Positions 17,626 through 26,567 of a DNA stretch of 64,000 nt are shown one piece after another. The notes below the pieces were generated by a model, which was given only the letters and a program-made list of their open reading frames with translations, did no database searches and was not told the DNA's origin. Numbering within the stretch: the stretch's first letter is position 1; every line of letters starts with the position of its first letter. The DNA is taken from NCBI GenBank assembly GCA_020723305.1, contig DYJC01000020.1, forward strand, positions 26,503 to 90,502, given 5' to 3'. The translations under genes and the position numbers were made by a program. The DNA comes from Desulfosudis oleivorans. Lineage in GTDB: Bacteria; Desulfobacterota; Desulfobacteria; Desulfobacterales; SURF-7.

Positions 17626-18135
17626 ATGAAAAAAATATTTTATCAGATATTGATATCATTGTATTTTGTAACTATGGCAAGTGCATTAAAAGTAGAAACC
17701 CATGAAACGCTGAATGAATATATTGCCAGACAGAATTTTTCGGTGATCGAGTTTTCATTGGATACATACCTGAAAAGCGAATTGAATTTTGCTCAGGGTA
17801 TAGATGAAAAAATGAATCGTTTAGAAGTTTTTAAATGGCTAGGCGAAGGAGGCATTAAAGAAGACAAACCGGATTTTCCGGCAATTCTATACCGCCGCTC
17901 ATTCAACCATTTTCATGACCCTTTGACTGATGAAGGTTTCCCGAATGGAATCAGTTCTGTTGTTTGGTCCCAGATGCCTATTAATGGGCAGTTTGATGGA
18001 TATTATTCATGGCATGATGTTCGATACTATTTTTACAAAGCCTTGACCCTTCCGGGAAAAGACAGCAGGGATGATAAGTATGCGGATCTGTTCAGGGGGC
18101 TTGGCCAGATTATGCATCTTAACAGGAGAGCTTAA
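17626..18135 (+). CDS. Truncated zinc-phospholipase-like protein, copy 2
   Basis: 169 residues, the same truncated form as the gene at 16481 and with the same terminal HLNRRA, although the first 90 residues differ from it at many sites (for example DTYLKSELNFAQGIDEKMNR). From SFNHFHDPLTDEGFP onward the two are nearly identical. The upstream ribosome site is AGGAGAAA. It lacks the HLVED zinc-site region of the full-length copy. Its identical end shows that both truncated genes derive from one junction that was then duplicated. Confidence 0.75.
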   Translation: MKKIFYQILISLYFVTMASALKVETHETLNEYIARQNFSVIEFSLDTYLKSELNFAQGIDEKMNRLEVFKWLGEGGIKEDKPDFPAILYRRSFNHFHDPLTDEGFPNGISSVVWSQMPINGQFDGYYSWHDVRYYFYKALTLPGKDSRDDKYADLFRGLGQIMHLNRRA

Positions 18136-18139
18136 TTTT

Positions 18140-18760
18140 ATGAAAAAATTTGCTTTAATGATTCTGTTTTCTTTTATGGTTATGCTTCTGTCCAGTTCAA
18201 ACTGCATGGCGTTTTGGCTGATTTATTACAAGTCCGGATACAAAGGCAGGATACTGGATGCAGAAACCAAGGAGCCCATCAAAGATGCGGTTGTGGTTGC
18301 AGTATACCATTATGAACCGATTATCTGCGGTCCGGCAGGTTGCTCCGGTGGCGTGCAAAGTGTGAAAGAAACCCTGACCGATGAAAAAGGGGAGTTTTAT
18401 CTTTATCCCTATCTTATGCTTTTCAATCCATTCACGGTTATGGGGGATACAAGCTTTATTATTTATAAACCGGGATATGGGAGTCATCCAGGGGGTAGTT
18501 TGGGATCCATTCATCATTTCGGTCCATATCCGGAGGATTTTTTTACCGAAGATATCGGAGAGAAGGGAGAAAAAAGGGTCTGGAGAGAAACCTATCCAGT
18601 AACGCATGGAATTGTTGAGCTTCCAAAAAGGATAACGCGAGAAGAGAGATTGAGGGCAATGCCAAGTACTCCGGTTGATTATGGGGCAGACGAACTACCT
18701 CTTCTATTTAAGGCAGTAAATGAAGAAAATAAGAGGTTTGGCAGAGGAGAAGAAAAATAA
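18140..18760 (+). CDS. Exported carboxypeptidase-regulatory-like protein, copy 3
   Basis: 206 residues. Third copy of the small exported beta-sandwich protein, with the same signal peptide as copy 2 and the conserved EPIICGPAGCSGGVQSVKET segment. The tail (DYGADELPLLFKAVNEENKRFG) is closer to copy 1, while the middle (WRETYPVTHGIVELPKR) is closer to copy 2, so the copies are mosaic. It lies 13 bp before the only full-length phospholipase-like gene and is probably the original partner. Confidence 0.8.
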   Translation: MKKFALMILFSFMVMLLSSSNCMAFWLIYYKSGYKGRILDAETKEPIKDAVVVAVYHYEPIICGPAGCSGGVQSVKETLTDEKGEFYLYPYLMLFNPFTVMGDTSFIIYKPGYGSHPGGSLGSIHHFGPYPEDFFTEDIGEKGEKRVWRETYPVTHGIVELPKRITREERLRAMPSTPVDYGADELPLLFKAVNEENKRFGRGEEK

Positions 18761-18773
18761 CAGGAGATTGGAT

Positions 18774-21260
18774 ATGAAAAAAATATTGTGCCAGATAATA
18801 ATAGCATTAAGTTTTTTAGCTACTGCAGAAGCCCTGATTGTAGAAACGCATGAAACTCTGAATGAATATATTGCATTACAAAATTTTACAAAGATTGATT
18901 TTTCCTTAAATTTATATTTGAAAAATGAGCTATCATTTCAAGATGGTGCAACTGAGATAGTTAATTCGAAAAAAGTTTTTAAATGGCTCGGCGAAGGAGG
19001 CATTAAAGAAGACGAACCTGATTTACCGACAATTTACTATCTCCGTTCATTTAACCATTTTCATGATCCCTTGACGGATGAAGGTTTCCCAAATGGGACC
19101 AGTTCTGTTGTTTGGTCCCAGATGCCGATCAATCGACAGTTCTATGGTTACTATTCATGGCATGATGTGCGATACTATTTTTACAAAGCCTTGACCCTTC
19201 CGGAAAAAGACAGCAGGGATGATAAGTATGCGGATCTGTTCAGGGGGCTTGGTCAGTTGATGCATCTGGTCGAGGATGCTTCTGTTCCGGATCATACAAG
19301 AAATGACGCGCATATTATACCGGGCTGGTTACTGGATTCCTATGAACCTTGGGTCAAATCAAATTTGGCAGTAATACCTGATGGAAATGAAAATCAACTG
19401 CTTAAAATTAAAGGAACTACTATAGACCCAAAAACAAACCAAACCAACTTTTTTTCACCTGCAAAACTTCTGGAAACAGAAAGCGGTTTTTCAAACGCAG
19501 CCAACCCCTTTGCAAATCTTATTGACACAAACATTTATCTGGCGGATGAGAACCACAACCCCATTACTGATCCAAGCGTGACCCTGGGAACCCATGACGG
19601 TTTTGCGGGCGTGGGATTGGCGGAATACACAAATGCAAATTTTTTAAGCCATGATACCATGTTCAGCTTTAACTATCCCTATCCCAAGGAAAAGGATTGC
19701 AATGTATATTTGGAAATGCCTCCAGATGATATTCTGGGCGCTGAACGGATATACTTCTCAAGCACCAACGGCCACCTCGGAGAGCAGGTTAACCACCTGG
19801 CGGTTGCCAGCAAGCTTTATGCCTGGAGGGGCGCCTACTTTCCGGATGAAACAGAACATCAACCCATCGGACTTGACCCTGCCTGTCACAGGGACTATGC
19901 AGAAAAACTGATCCCCAAGGCGGTTGGCTATGCAGCAGGCTTCTTGAAATATTTCTTCCGGGGAGAAATCGATCTGGTGCCTGACAAATCCACAGGCTAC
20001 GGGTATGTGATTCAAAATAAAACCAGTGAAGTGATGGATGGCACCTTTGAGCTGTACTATGATAATTTTAACGATATCCGAAAGCTGGTTCCCATTGAGG
20101 TAAAACCCTGGCTCTGGAAAAAAAGAGTTGTGATTCCTGCCAATGGTACCAGCAGCCACATCGACCTGTGGGCAGAGCCGGATGACATCAAGGAGCCGGG
20201 AAAATTCATTCTGGTTTTTCGCGGAAATCTGGGGCTGGAGCAGACAGGCGCTGTTGTCGGGAAAGTGGTGGATATCTCCCATGTGATCAATATTTCACTG
20301 CCGGATACCGGGTACTATGCATTTACGGACAAAGATCCTGGTCTGGACAGTGCTGACCCGCGATATCTGGAAGATCCGTCATCCAGCGGATTTGATAAAA
20401 TTATCCTGAATGTCGATAACATTGCATCCAGAGGTGAACTGGATAATGGAACCTTGAAACTGATTGTCCGCTATCGGCTTGGCCAGGGCGAACAGTTTCA
20501 AAATCCTCCTGAAAGTACTTCGGAAGCGGTATACTATATTGAGAAAGAGTATCCCGGCATGGTCGCAATCCCAAGGGGAATGCCCCGGAAACTGGAATTT
20601 GACCTTGGTGATACACCGCTTCCCCTTTGGGCAACCGATGTGTATGTCTATCTGGCCTATCAAGGCAGCTATGGATCAGATGATGATGCCTTGTGTTTTG
20701 GATTCAAGGATGCTTCCGAGCCTACGGCTTTTGGACTCCTGAATTTTGCCCATACAACATGTCTTTATGAGACCATCTATGATGTGAATGATCCAACGGC
20801 AAAAGCCATGGGCGATCTGGATGGTGACGGGGTGATTGAAAAGAATGAGTGGGATGTATTCCCCCATGATCTGGATAAACTCAAGATCGGCTTTACAACA
20901 GACCCTCATGTATTTCCGGTAATACATAAGTTTGATACACTGCTTGCAGGAGAAGGGATGAGGGTGTTTGTGATCGGCGATTATCAGGGCGGTTATTATG
21001 GAATTAACAGCATCGTAACACCCGGCGATGACCAGGACCCTTTTCATGACTTTGTTTTAAATCAGTGGGAAATGGTATCCTCCATGCATTGGGCCGAGAA
21101 TCAATATCAGGTCAAAATCGATACCTGTAAAATCAATCCAAATGCATGTGCGGTAAGACAATACCCGACATACAGCACAAGGATGGGAATCAATACGGTC
21201 AGGCCGGTCATGTTCCTTAACAAGGTGTATCCGGAGGGATCTGCTGTCTGTCCATATTGA
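18774..21260 (+). CDS. Zinc-dependent phospholipase C-like exported protein with EF-hand
   Basis: 828 residues, with a short signal peptide (KKILCQIIIALSFLATAEA). The N-terminal 370 residues carry histidines typical of the zinc-dependent phospholipase C/P1-nuclease fold: FNHFHDPLTDEGFP, SWHDVRYYF and QLMHLVEDASVPDHTRNDAH (near residue 162), plus GEQVNHLAVASKLYAW. The remaining 450 residues are beta-rich and include one EF-hand-like calcium loop (DLDGDGVIEKNEW, near residue 690). The likely role is an extracellular hydrolase of phospholipid or nucleic acid, or a scaffold with that fold. It is the only full-length member of the three tandem copies. Activity is inferred from motifs only. Confidence 0.75.
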   Translation: MKKILCQIIIALSFLATAEALIVETHETLNEYIALQNFTKIDFSLNLYLKNELSFQDGATEIVNSKKVFKWLGEGGIKEDEPDLPTIYYLRSFNHFHDPLTDEGFPNGTSSVVWSQMPINRQFYGYYSWHDVRYYFYKALTLPEKDSRDDKYADLFRGLGQLMHLVEDASVPDHTRNDAHIIPGWLLDSYEPWVKSNLAVIPDGNENQLLKIKGTTIDPKTNQTNFFSPAKLLETESGFSNAANPFANLIDTNIYLADENHNPITDPSVTLGTHDGFAGVGLAEYTNANFLSHDTMFSFNYPYPKEKDCNVYLEMPPDDILGAERIYFSSTNGHLGEQVNHLAVASKLYAWRGAYFPDETEHQPIGLDPACHRDYAEKLIPKAVGYAAGFLKYFFRGEIDLVPDKSTGYGYVIQNKTSEVMDGTFELYYDNFNDIRKLVPIEVKPWLWKKRVVIPANGTSSHIDLWAEPDDIKEPGKFILVFRGNLGLEQTGAVVGKVVDISHVINISLPDTGYYAFTDKDPGLDSADPRYLEDPSSSGFDKIILNVDNIASRGELDNGTLKLIVRYRLGQGEQFQNPPESTSEAVYYIEKEYPGMVAIPRGMPRKLEFDLGDTPLPLWATDVYVYLAYQGSYGSDDDALCFGFKDASEPTAFGLLNFAHTTCLYETIYDVNDPTAKAMGDLDGDGVIEKNEWDVFPHDLDKLKIGFTTDPHVFPVIHKFDTLLAGEGMRVFVIGDYQGGYYGINSIVTPGDDQDPFHDFVLNQWEMVSSMHWAENQYQVKIDTCKINPNACAVRQYPTYSTRMGINTVRPVMFLNKVYPEGSAVCPY

Positions 21261-21294
21261 TTCAATTTTTCAATCAAGATGTCATAATCCGTAG

Positions 21295-21314
21295 GGGCGG
21301 TTCGCGAACCGCCC
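21295..21314. repeat. Perfect palindrome in a CGTAGGGGC repeat
   Basis: GGGCGGTTCG-CGAACCGCCC is a 20-bp perfect palindrome lying between the convergent phospholipase-like and alcohol dehydrogenase genes, preceded by AATCCGTAGG. The GCGAACCGCCC motif recurs immediately downstream (to about 21350). It can act as a bidirectional transcription barrier. The CGTAGGGGC lead-in is shared with the hairpin at 7.5 kb. Confidence 0.6.
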
Positions 21315-21353
21315 TTACGCGAACCGCCCCGACACGAACCGACACAATAGCGG

Positions 21354-22565
21354 CTATGGCAAAAGTTTCCGGATCAGACTTTCGCATTCCTCCAGTGTCA
21401 TAATCCTTGGCACAGGATAATCCGGATGAGCCTCGTCCAGTGCTCGTTTGGCGATCAGCGGGATATCTTTTTCCTTAAGTTCTTTTATGGTTGTCGGAAT
21501 CTTCATCTTTTTGTTCATCTCTTTTATCTTTTTGATGAACTTATCGGCCAAATCTTCCTCAGAATCTCCTTCTTTCCCGATTCCGCCGGCCAGGGCCAGT
21601 TTGGCCAGTTTTTTCTCTGCCTCTTTCTGACAGAATTCCAGAACATGGGGCAAAATAATCGCATTGGCCAGACCATGCGGAACACCATACATTCCGCCCA
21701 TATTATGGGCAATGGCATGTACATAGCCAACATATGCACGGGTAAATGCTGCGCCACCGTAAAAAGAGGCCAGCGCCATATTGTTGCGGGCTTTTAAGTC
21801 CGAACCTTTTGTATAGACTTTTTCAAGGTTTTCAAAAATCAGCCGGGTGGCATTTTCCGCATTTTCATCTGTAAACGCGTTCCCGTTTAATCCAATATAC
21901 GCCTCAACAGCATGTGTCAGGGCATCCATACCGGTTGTGGAGGTAATGTGGGGTGGAAGACCGACCATGAGTTCAGGGTCCAGTACCGCGATTTTGGGTA
22001 TCAGCTTGAGGTCGCTGATGGCAAATTTTTCATGGGTATCCGGATCTGAAATAACGGCCGCGACCGTTGTTTCCGATCCCGTTCCCGCAGTCGTGGGTAC
22101 GCAGAAGAGTGGCGGGGTTGGCAGGATCACCCTGAAAAGTCCTTTCATTCGCTTTACCGATAAATACGGGTTGGAGATCCTGGCACCGATGATCTTGGCA
22201 CAATCGATGGGAGAGCCTCCCCCGAATCCGATCAGGGAATCGCATTTTTTCTTTTTATACAATTTTCGGCCATCTTCCACGTTCTGGATCGTGGGGTTGG
22301 GCTGAACCTTGTCATATATGGTATATGATATGCCATTGTCCGTAAGCGATTCCAAAAGGCCGTCAGCCAGATTCAATTCCATCAGGACCTTGTCTGTGAC
22401 GACCATCACATGCTTCAGGCCCCTTACCCGAATGTTTTCAGCCAGTTTCCCGACGCTTCCGGGACCGGTTAACAGTACCGGGATGGGAAAGGGTAATATG
22501 GCAGAGGCAACTTTCATCACCTGGTGCTGCGTACGGTAGAGTTTTTTCTTCAAAGTCCAGAGCAT
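21354..22565 (-). CDS. Iron-containing alcohol dehydrogenase
   Basis: 403 residues, typical for the group III (Fe-ADH) family that interconverts alcohols and aldehydes with NAD(P)H in the cytosol. The nucleotide-binding region GFGGGSPIDCAKIIG is near residue 115 and PTTAGTGSE near 155. The metal ligands come from the D in TGMDALTHAVEAY, its histidine, and the histidines of YVHAIAHNMGGMYGVPHG. A ribosome site (AGGAGGT) lies 8 bp before the start. The gene is divergent from the Ehr-type operon and could supply or consume reducing equivalents, but nothing fixes its substrate. Confidence 0.92.
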   Translation of the reverse strand: MLWTLKKKLYRTQHQVMKVASAILPFPIPVLLTGPGSVGKLAENIRVRGLKHVMVVTDKVLMELNLADGLLESLTDNGISYTIYDKVQPNPTIQNVEDGRKLYKKKKCDSLIGFGGGSPIDCAKIIGARISNPYLSVKRMKGLFRVILPTPPLFCVPTTAGTGSETTVAAVISDPDTHEKFAISDLKLIPKIAVLDPELMVGLPPHITSTTGMDALTHAVEAYIGLNGNAFTDENAENATRLIFENLEKVYTKGSDLKARNNMALASFYGGAAFTRAYVGYVHAIAHNMGGMYGVPHGLANAIILPHVLEFCQKEAEKKLAKLALAGGIGKEGDSEEDLADKFIKKIKEMNKKMKIPTTIKELKEKDIPLIAKRALDEAHPDYPVPRIMTLEECESLIRKLLP

Positions 22566-22969
22566 GTCATGTTACCTCCTTTTTTTCTGTAGATTGTTGA
22601 TGGTGTCTTATTCAATTATAGATAAGCTTTTTTTTTGAATCTTTAGCCTATGTGAAAGCGGTTTATGTGTCAAGAATATAGACGATGCAATACGGTTTCG
22701 GCATTTGGAAATAATACATTAATCAACCAATTCCGATTAAGGGGGTGTAACAGGATAGCACTCCGATTGCAGTTACCCTGATCATACAAACATACAAGAA
22801 CATGGTTGACAGAAAGCCTCTTATCCAATAATTTATCGACTTCAATATTTTTTTCAAATCCGGATGCTTTTTTAATAATATCTTGTATTGTAAGTATTAT
22901 TTTTTTATCAGGGCGTTCAGGGTATCTGGATCGCTGTTGCTGATATCAATTGATTGCACAAGGAGCATT
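22566..22969. other. 404-bp divergent intergenic region
   Basis: It separates the leftward alcohol dehydrogenase from the rightward Ehr operon. It is AT-rich, with no ORF I would support and no clear repeat. Promoters for both directions must lie here, but I could not pick a convincing -35/-10 pair by eye. An in-frame upstream extension of the first operon gene (from 22883) is less likely than the start with a ribosome site at 22970. Confidence 0.4.
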
Positions 22970-24928
22970 ATGGATCTTTTTTTTCTGTCTCTGATCATCA
23001 TCCTTTTGGGCGGTGTTCTGCCGCTGTTTGCCGGAAGGCAATTTACTGCAATCAAAACAGTGGCGGTTGCCGGAATCGGGGCCGGATGTTTGCTGGGATG
23101 GATCGACAGCGGGATCAAATTATCACAAGCCGTGCCTTTCAGCCGATCATTCCAATACCTGAAAATGTTTTCGCTCTCATTTCAGATCGATAGCCTGTCT
23201 GCATTTTTTCTCGTGATTATTTTTTCTATCTCCTTTTTTGCCACAGTTTACAGCTATCATTATATGAACAAACCGGAAAAAGCCGTGCGTGTATCGGTGA
23301 ACTATTTATTTTTCGCTCTGTTGATTGTTTCCATGGCACTGGTCGTGGCATCCGGCAACATGATTGCCTTTATGCTGTCCTGGGAAATCATGTCCCTGTC
23401 CTCCTTTTTTCTGGTGATTTACAACTACCAGTTACCGGAAAACAGGAAAGCTGGATATCTTTACCTTGTTTTTTCCCATGTGGGGGCCATGAGCATTTTT
23501 GCGGCCTTTGGCATCATGTATGGACAAACCGGCGGTTTTGAATTCACGGATGCAGCCGGTATGACGGAAACCGTTAAAATCCTGATATTCATACTGGCTT
23601 TTATCGGATTCGGATCAAAGGCAGGTATATTCCCGTTTCATGTCTGGCTGCCCCATGCGCATCCGGCAGCGCCGAGCCATATCTCTGCCGTCATGTCCGG
23701 GGTGATGATCAAAACCGGTATTTACGGTATTCTCCGGATTTATGCCATGCTCAATTTACACACGCCGGTTTTTGGGGAGATTGTTCTTATTGCCGGCATG
23801 ATTTCCGGAATTCTTGGGGTTATTTACGCCCTGGGTCAGTATGATCTAAAAAAAATACTGGCGTATTCCAGTGTTGAAAATATCGGAATCATCCTGATCG
23901 GAATCGGAATCGGCATGATCGGCGTCTCTTCCAATCAGCCGGTGATGGCCATACTGGGATTCTCAGGAGGGCTGCTTCATCTGCTGAATCATTCAATTTT
24001 CAAATCTCTGCTGTTCATGGGGGCCGGGATCGTTCTTCAAAAAACCGGAACCCGATCCATAGAGGTGCTGGGCGGACTGATCAAACAGATGAAGATCACC
24101 GGAACCACATTCCTGATCGGGTCTCTTGCCATATCCGGTCTTCCGCCGTTTAACGGATTTGTCAGCGAGTTTCTGATCTATCTGGGCGGATTCAAAGGAG
24201 TGATGCTGGAAAAAACACCTTTTGTACTCAGTCTGCTCGGTATTATCAGCATGGCAGTTATCGGCGGACTGGCCCTGGCCTGTTTTTCAAGAGTCCTTGG
24301 CGTGGTTTTCCAGGGTGAACCCAGAAGTCCGGCTGCTGTAAACAGAGATGAAAAGGGCCCGGCCATGCTGCTTCCCATGCTGACGCTGGCTGCCGCCTGC
24401 GTTCTGATCGGTGTATTCCCCCAGGTGTTTATGGAGAGCGCCGTCAAAGCAGCTTCATCACTGGGATTGGGTTACGGCCGGATTCCTATTGAACCTTTTA
24501 TGGAACTGACCGGCCATATCACCCGGGCAGCCGCGATTTTTTTTGCTGTTCTTCTGCTGATTCTGATGCTTCGAATCCTTTTATACCGGAACAAGTTGAT
24601 CACTCGTTCCGGAACCTGGGGGTGCGGTTTTACACAGCCGACCGTGAAAATGCAGTACACAGGTTCTTCTTATGCAGCATCGATTCTTGGATTTTTCAAA
24701 ACGCTGGCGCCGCTTACGGAAGATCATCCGGCAATCCGTGGACGGTTTCCGGAAAAAACCCATTATCACAGCAAGATCAGTGATATTGCCGAGCTTCATA
24801 TGGAGAATGTGATTGTGCGTCCGGTGATGTTTCTATTTGACCATTTAAGGTGGATACAGCACGGAGAAATTCATCTGTATATCGGCTATATCCTGCTGGC
24901 CATTGTTGTGCTGCTGTTTTTCGTATAA
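22970..24928 (+). CDS. hyfB: Ehr/hydrogenase-4-like antiporter subunit B
   Basis: 652 residues with about 16 membrane segments, belonging to the NuoL/M/N-MrpA family in the HyfB/HycC branch. The proton antiporter core is clear: VFSHVGAMSIFAAFG, then FGSKAGIFPFHVWLPHAHPAAPSHISAVMSG, with the conserved charged and histidine residues of the ion channel, and KKILAYSSVENIGII. The start at 22970 is chosen because AAGGAG precedes it; a longer in-frame start at 22883 lacks one. It is the first gene of a six-gene rightward operon and pumps protons or sodium when driven by the peripheral redox arm. Confidence 0.9.
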   Translation: MDLFFLSLIIILLGGVLPLFAGRQFTAIKTVAVAGIGAGCLLGWIDSGIKLSQAVPFSRSFQYLKMFSLSFQIDSLSAFFLVIIFSISFFATVYSYHYMNKPEKAVRVSVNYLFFALLIVSMALVVASGNMIAFMLSWEIMSLSSFFLVIYNYQLPENRKAGYLYLVFSHVGAMSIFAAFGIMYGQTGGFEFTDAAGMTETVKILIFILAFIGFGSKAGIFPFHVWLPHAHPAAPSHISAVMSGVMIKTGIYGILRIYAMLNLHTPVFGEIVLIAGMISGILGVIYALGQYDLKKILAYSSVENIGIILIGIGIGMIGVSSNQPVMAILGFSGGLLHLLNHSIFKSLLFMGAGIVLQKTGTRSIEVLGGLIKQMKITGTTFLIGSLAISGLPPFNGFVSEFLIYLGGFKGVMLEKTPFVLSLLGIISMAVIGGLALACFSRVLGVVFQGEPRSPAAVNRDEKGPAMLLPMLTLAAACVLIGVFPQVFMESAVKAASSLGLGYGRIPIEPFMELTGHITRAAAIFFAVLLLILMLRILLYRNKLITRSGTWGCGFTQPTVKMQYTGSSYAASILGFFKTLAPLTEDHPAIRGRFPEKTHYHSKISDIAELHMENVIVRPVMFLFDHLRWIQHGEIHLYIGYILLAIVVLLFFV

Positions 24929-24997
24929 AACTGTGTCTGCCGGAAAGAGCTGTCCGGTAGACCTGGTGTTACTTTAAAGAGATGAAGAGAAAAGTTT

Positions 24998-25912
24998 ATG
25001 ATTGAACCGATTGTTCTCTGGCTACTGGCGATCCTCCTGGCCCCGTTTTTTTCCGCGGTGATCCTCAAGGTCAAGGCGTTTTTCGGTGGGAAAAAAGGGC
25101 CGCCGATCCTGATCAACTACTATACCTTGATCAAACTGTTTCAAAAAGGGTCGGTATACAGTACCAGCACCACTGTCGTTTTCAAACTCGGTCCTGTGGT
25201 TTCCATGGGGACGGCTGTTGTGGCTTTGATGTTTCTGCCCATTGCCGGAAGGCTTCCCCTGATTTCATTTAACGGGGATGTGATTTTTGTCCTGTACCTT
25301 CTGGGACTAGGGCGTTTTTTTACCATTGCCGCAGCCATGGATACAGCCTCGCCTTTTGAGGGCATGGGTGCAGCTAGAGAAGCTTATTTTCCCATTATCT
25401 GTGAAGCCACGATGTTCATGATATTGATCCTGTTTATCAAGATTACCGGTATCCTGAGCCTGTCCGGTTATTTTGCCGGCCCGCAGGCCCTGTTTATCTG
25501 GAAAGCTGCCGGCCCCCAGATGTTCTTTATCATCATCGCGCTTTTTATTGTTCTTTTGACGGAAAATGCCAGAGTTCCGGTGGATGACCCGGCCACTCAC
25601 CTGGAGCTGACCATGATCCACGAGGTCATGGTGCTGGATCACAGCGGGCCGGATTTCGCATTCATTGAACTGGGCGCTTTTTGCAAACTGTTTTTCTACT
25701 CAACCATGGTCGCAAGCCTTGTGTTTCCTTTTGATATGGGCACTCCCATGGCGGATATCGGCCTGTTCTGGGGTTCGCTTTTGGTGGTTTACGCGGCAGT
25801 CGGTGTGATGGAATCGATCATGGCCCGGTATCGAATGGATCTGGTGCCGAAATTCATTTTAACCTCTTTTGCCCTGGCTTTTTTTGCAACCATTATCACC
25901 CTGGAGTTTTAA
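24998..25912 (+). CDS. hyfC: Ehr/hydrogenase-4-like membrane subunit C (NuoH-like)
   Basis: 304 residues, about eight membrane segments, in the HyfC/HycD/NuoH family. NuoH-type landmarks are RFFTIAAAMDTASPFEGMGAAREAYF (equivalent to the E-rich loop of complex I subunit H) and LTENARVPVDDPATHLELTMIHE, where the conserved acidic residues form the quinone-cavity-to-channel path. It links the peripheral arm to the antiporter subunits. It follows hyfB by 69 bp and precedes hyfE by 4 bp. Confidence 0.9.
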   Translation: MIEPIVLWLLAILLAPFFSAVILKVKAFFGGKKGPPILINYYTLIKLFQKGSVYSTSTTVVFKLGPVVSMGTAVVALMFLPIAGRLPLISFNGDVIFVLYLLGLGRFFTIAAAMDTASPFEGMGAAREAYFPIICEATMFMILILFIKITGILSLSGYFAGPQALFIWKAAGPQMFFIIIALFIVLLTENARVPVDDPATHLELTMIHEVMVLDHSGPDFAFIELGAFCKLFFYSTMVASLVFPFDMGTPMADIGLFWGSLLVVYAAVGVMESIMARYRMDLVPKFILTSFALAFFATIITLEF

Positions 25913-25916
25913 ACGG

Positions 25917-26555
25917 ATGAATTCCATTGACACAGCTTTATCCCTTGTCATTCTGTCGTCTTTATTTTCCTTTGCCTCCAACCGGCTGCCGGGTCTGATC
26001 AAGGTGATGGCCTTCCAGGGAGTGGTGGTTTCAATGATTCCTCTTTTCCTGGGCCATAACCTGACAGCCGGCGGCGTTACCTTCACTCTGACCACCATGA
26101 TGATCCGGGGTGTGATCATCCCTTTGTGTATTTATCTGGTGATTAAAAAAGTAGCCATCCGCCGTGAAGTGGAACCGATTATCGGATATCATGCTTCTTT
26201 GCTGGCCGGCCTGGTGCTGATTGTGGCTGCAACCTATGTGAGCCATAAATTGAATGTTCCATCCATCAAAGAACATCATTTACTGCTGCCCACGGCCATT
26301 ACCCTGCTGGTAACCGGCATCTTTTTGCTGATGACCCGGCGGAATGCCATTGCCATGGTGCTTGGGTATATCATGATGGAAAACGGTATCTATCTGGTGG
26401 GAACCACCTTTTCGATCCGGACTCATCATATTGTTGAATTCGGGATTTTGCTCGATATCCTGGCAGGGGTTATGATCATGGCCATTATCCTTCAGAATAT
26501 CAAACAGACATTTGATAACGTGGATACTGCTCATCTCAGAACATTAAAGGAATAA
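25917..26555 (+). CDS. hyfE: Ehr/hydrogenase-4-like membrane subunit E
   Basis: 212 residues, about seven membrane segments. It resembles HyfE, which combines a poorly conserved N-terminal part with a NuoK/MrpC-like C-terminal part (AIAMVLGYIMMENGIYLVGTTF, carrying the conserved glutamate of NuoK helix 2). The start is 4 bp after the hyfC stop, so the genes are coupled. The role is a membrane component of the ion-translocation path. Confidence 0.85.
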   Translation: MNSIDTALSLVILSSLFSFASNRLPGLIKVMAFQGVVVSMIPLFLGHNLTAGGVTFTLTTMMIRGVIIPLCIYLVIKKVAIRREVEPIIGYHASLLAGLVLIVAATYVSHKLNVPSIKEHHLLLPTAITLLVTGIFLLMTRRNAIAMVLGYIMMENGIYLVGTTFSIRTHHIVEFGILLDILAGVMIMAIILQNIKQTFDNVDTAHLRTLKE

Positions 26556-26567
26556 GGCGGTTTGTTC

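Larger units (their letters stand above)
15847..19265 (+). repeat. Threefold tandem duplication of a two-gene unit
   Basis: Units begin at 15847, 16995 and 18140, so the periods are 1148 and 1145 bp. Each unit holds one small exported beta-sandwich gene and the first 165 codons of the phospholipase-like gene. The third unit runs on into the intact 3' part. Units 1 and 2 end with the same junction (ATGCATCTTAACAGGAGAGC). The DNA is nearly identical around the signal peptide and the HDPLTDEGFP region and variable elsewhere. Confidence 0.9.

Noticed and set aside
16481..18135. Frameshifted pseudogenes in the tandem array
   Set aside because: The truncated copies end by a duplication junction, not by a frameshift; reading frames up to that point are intact.
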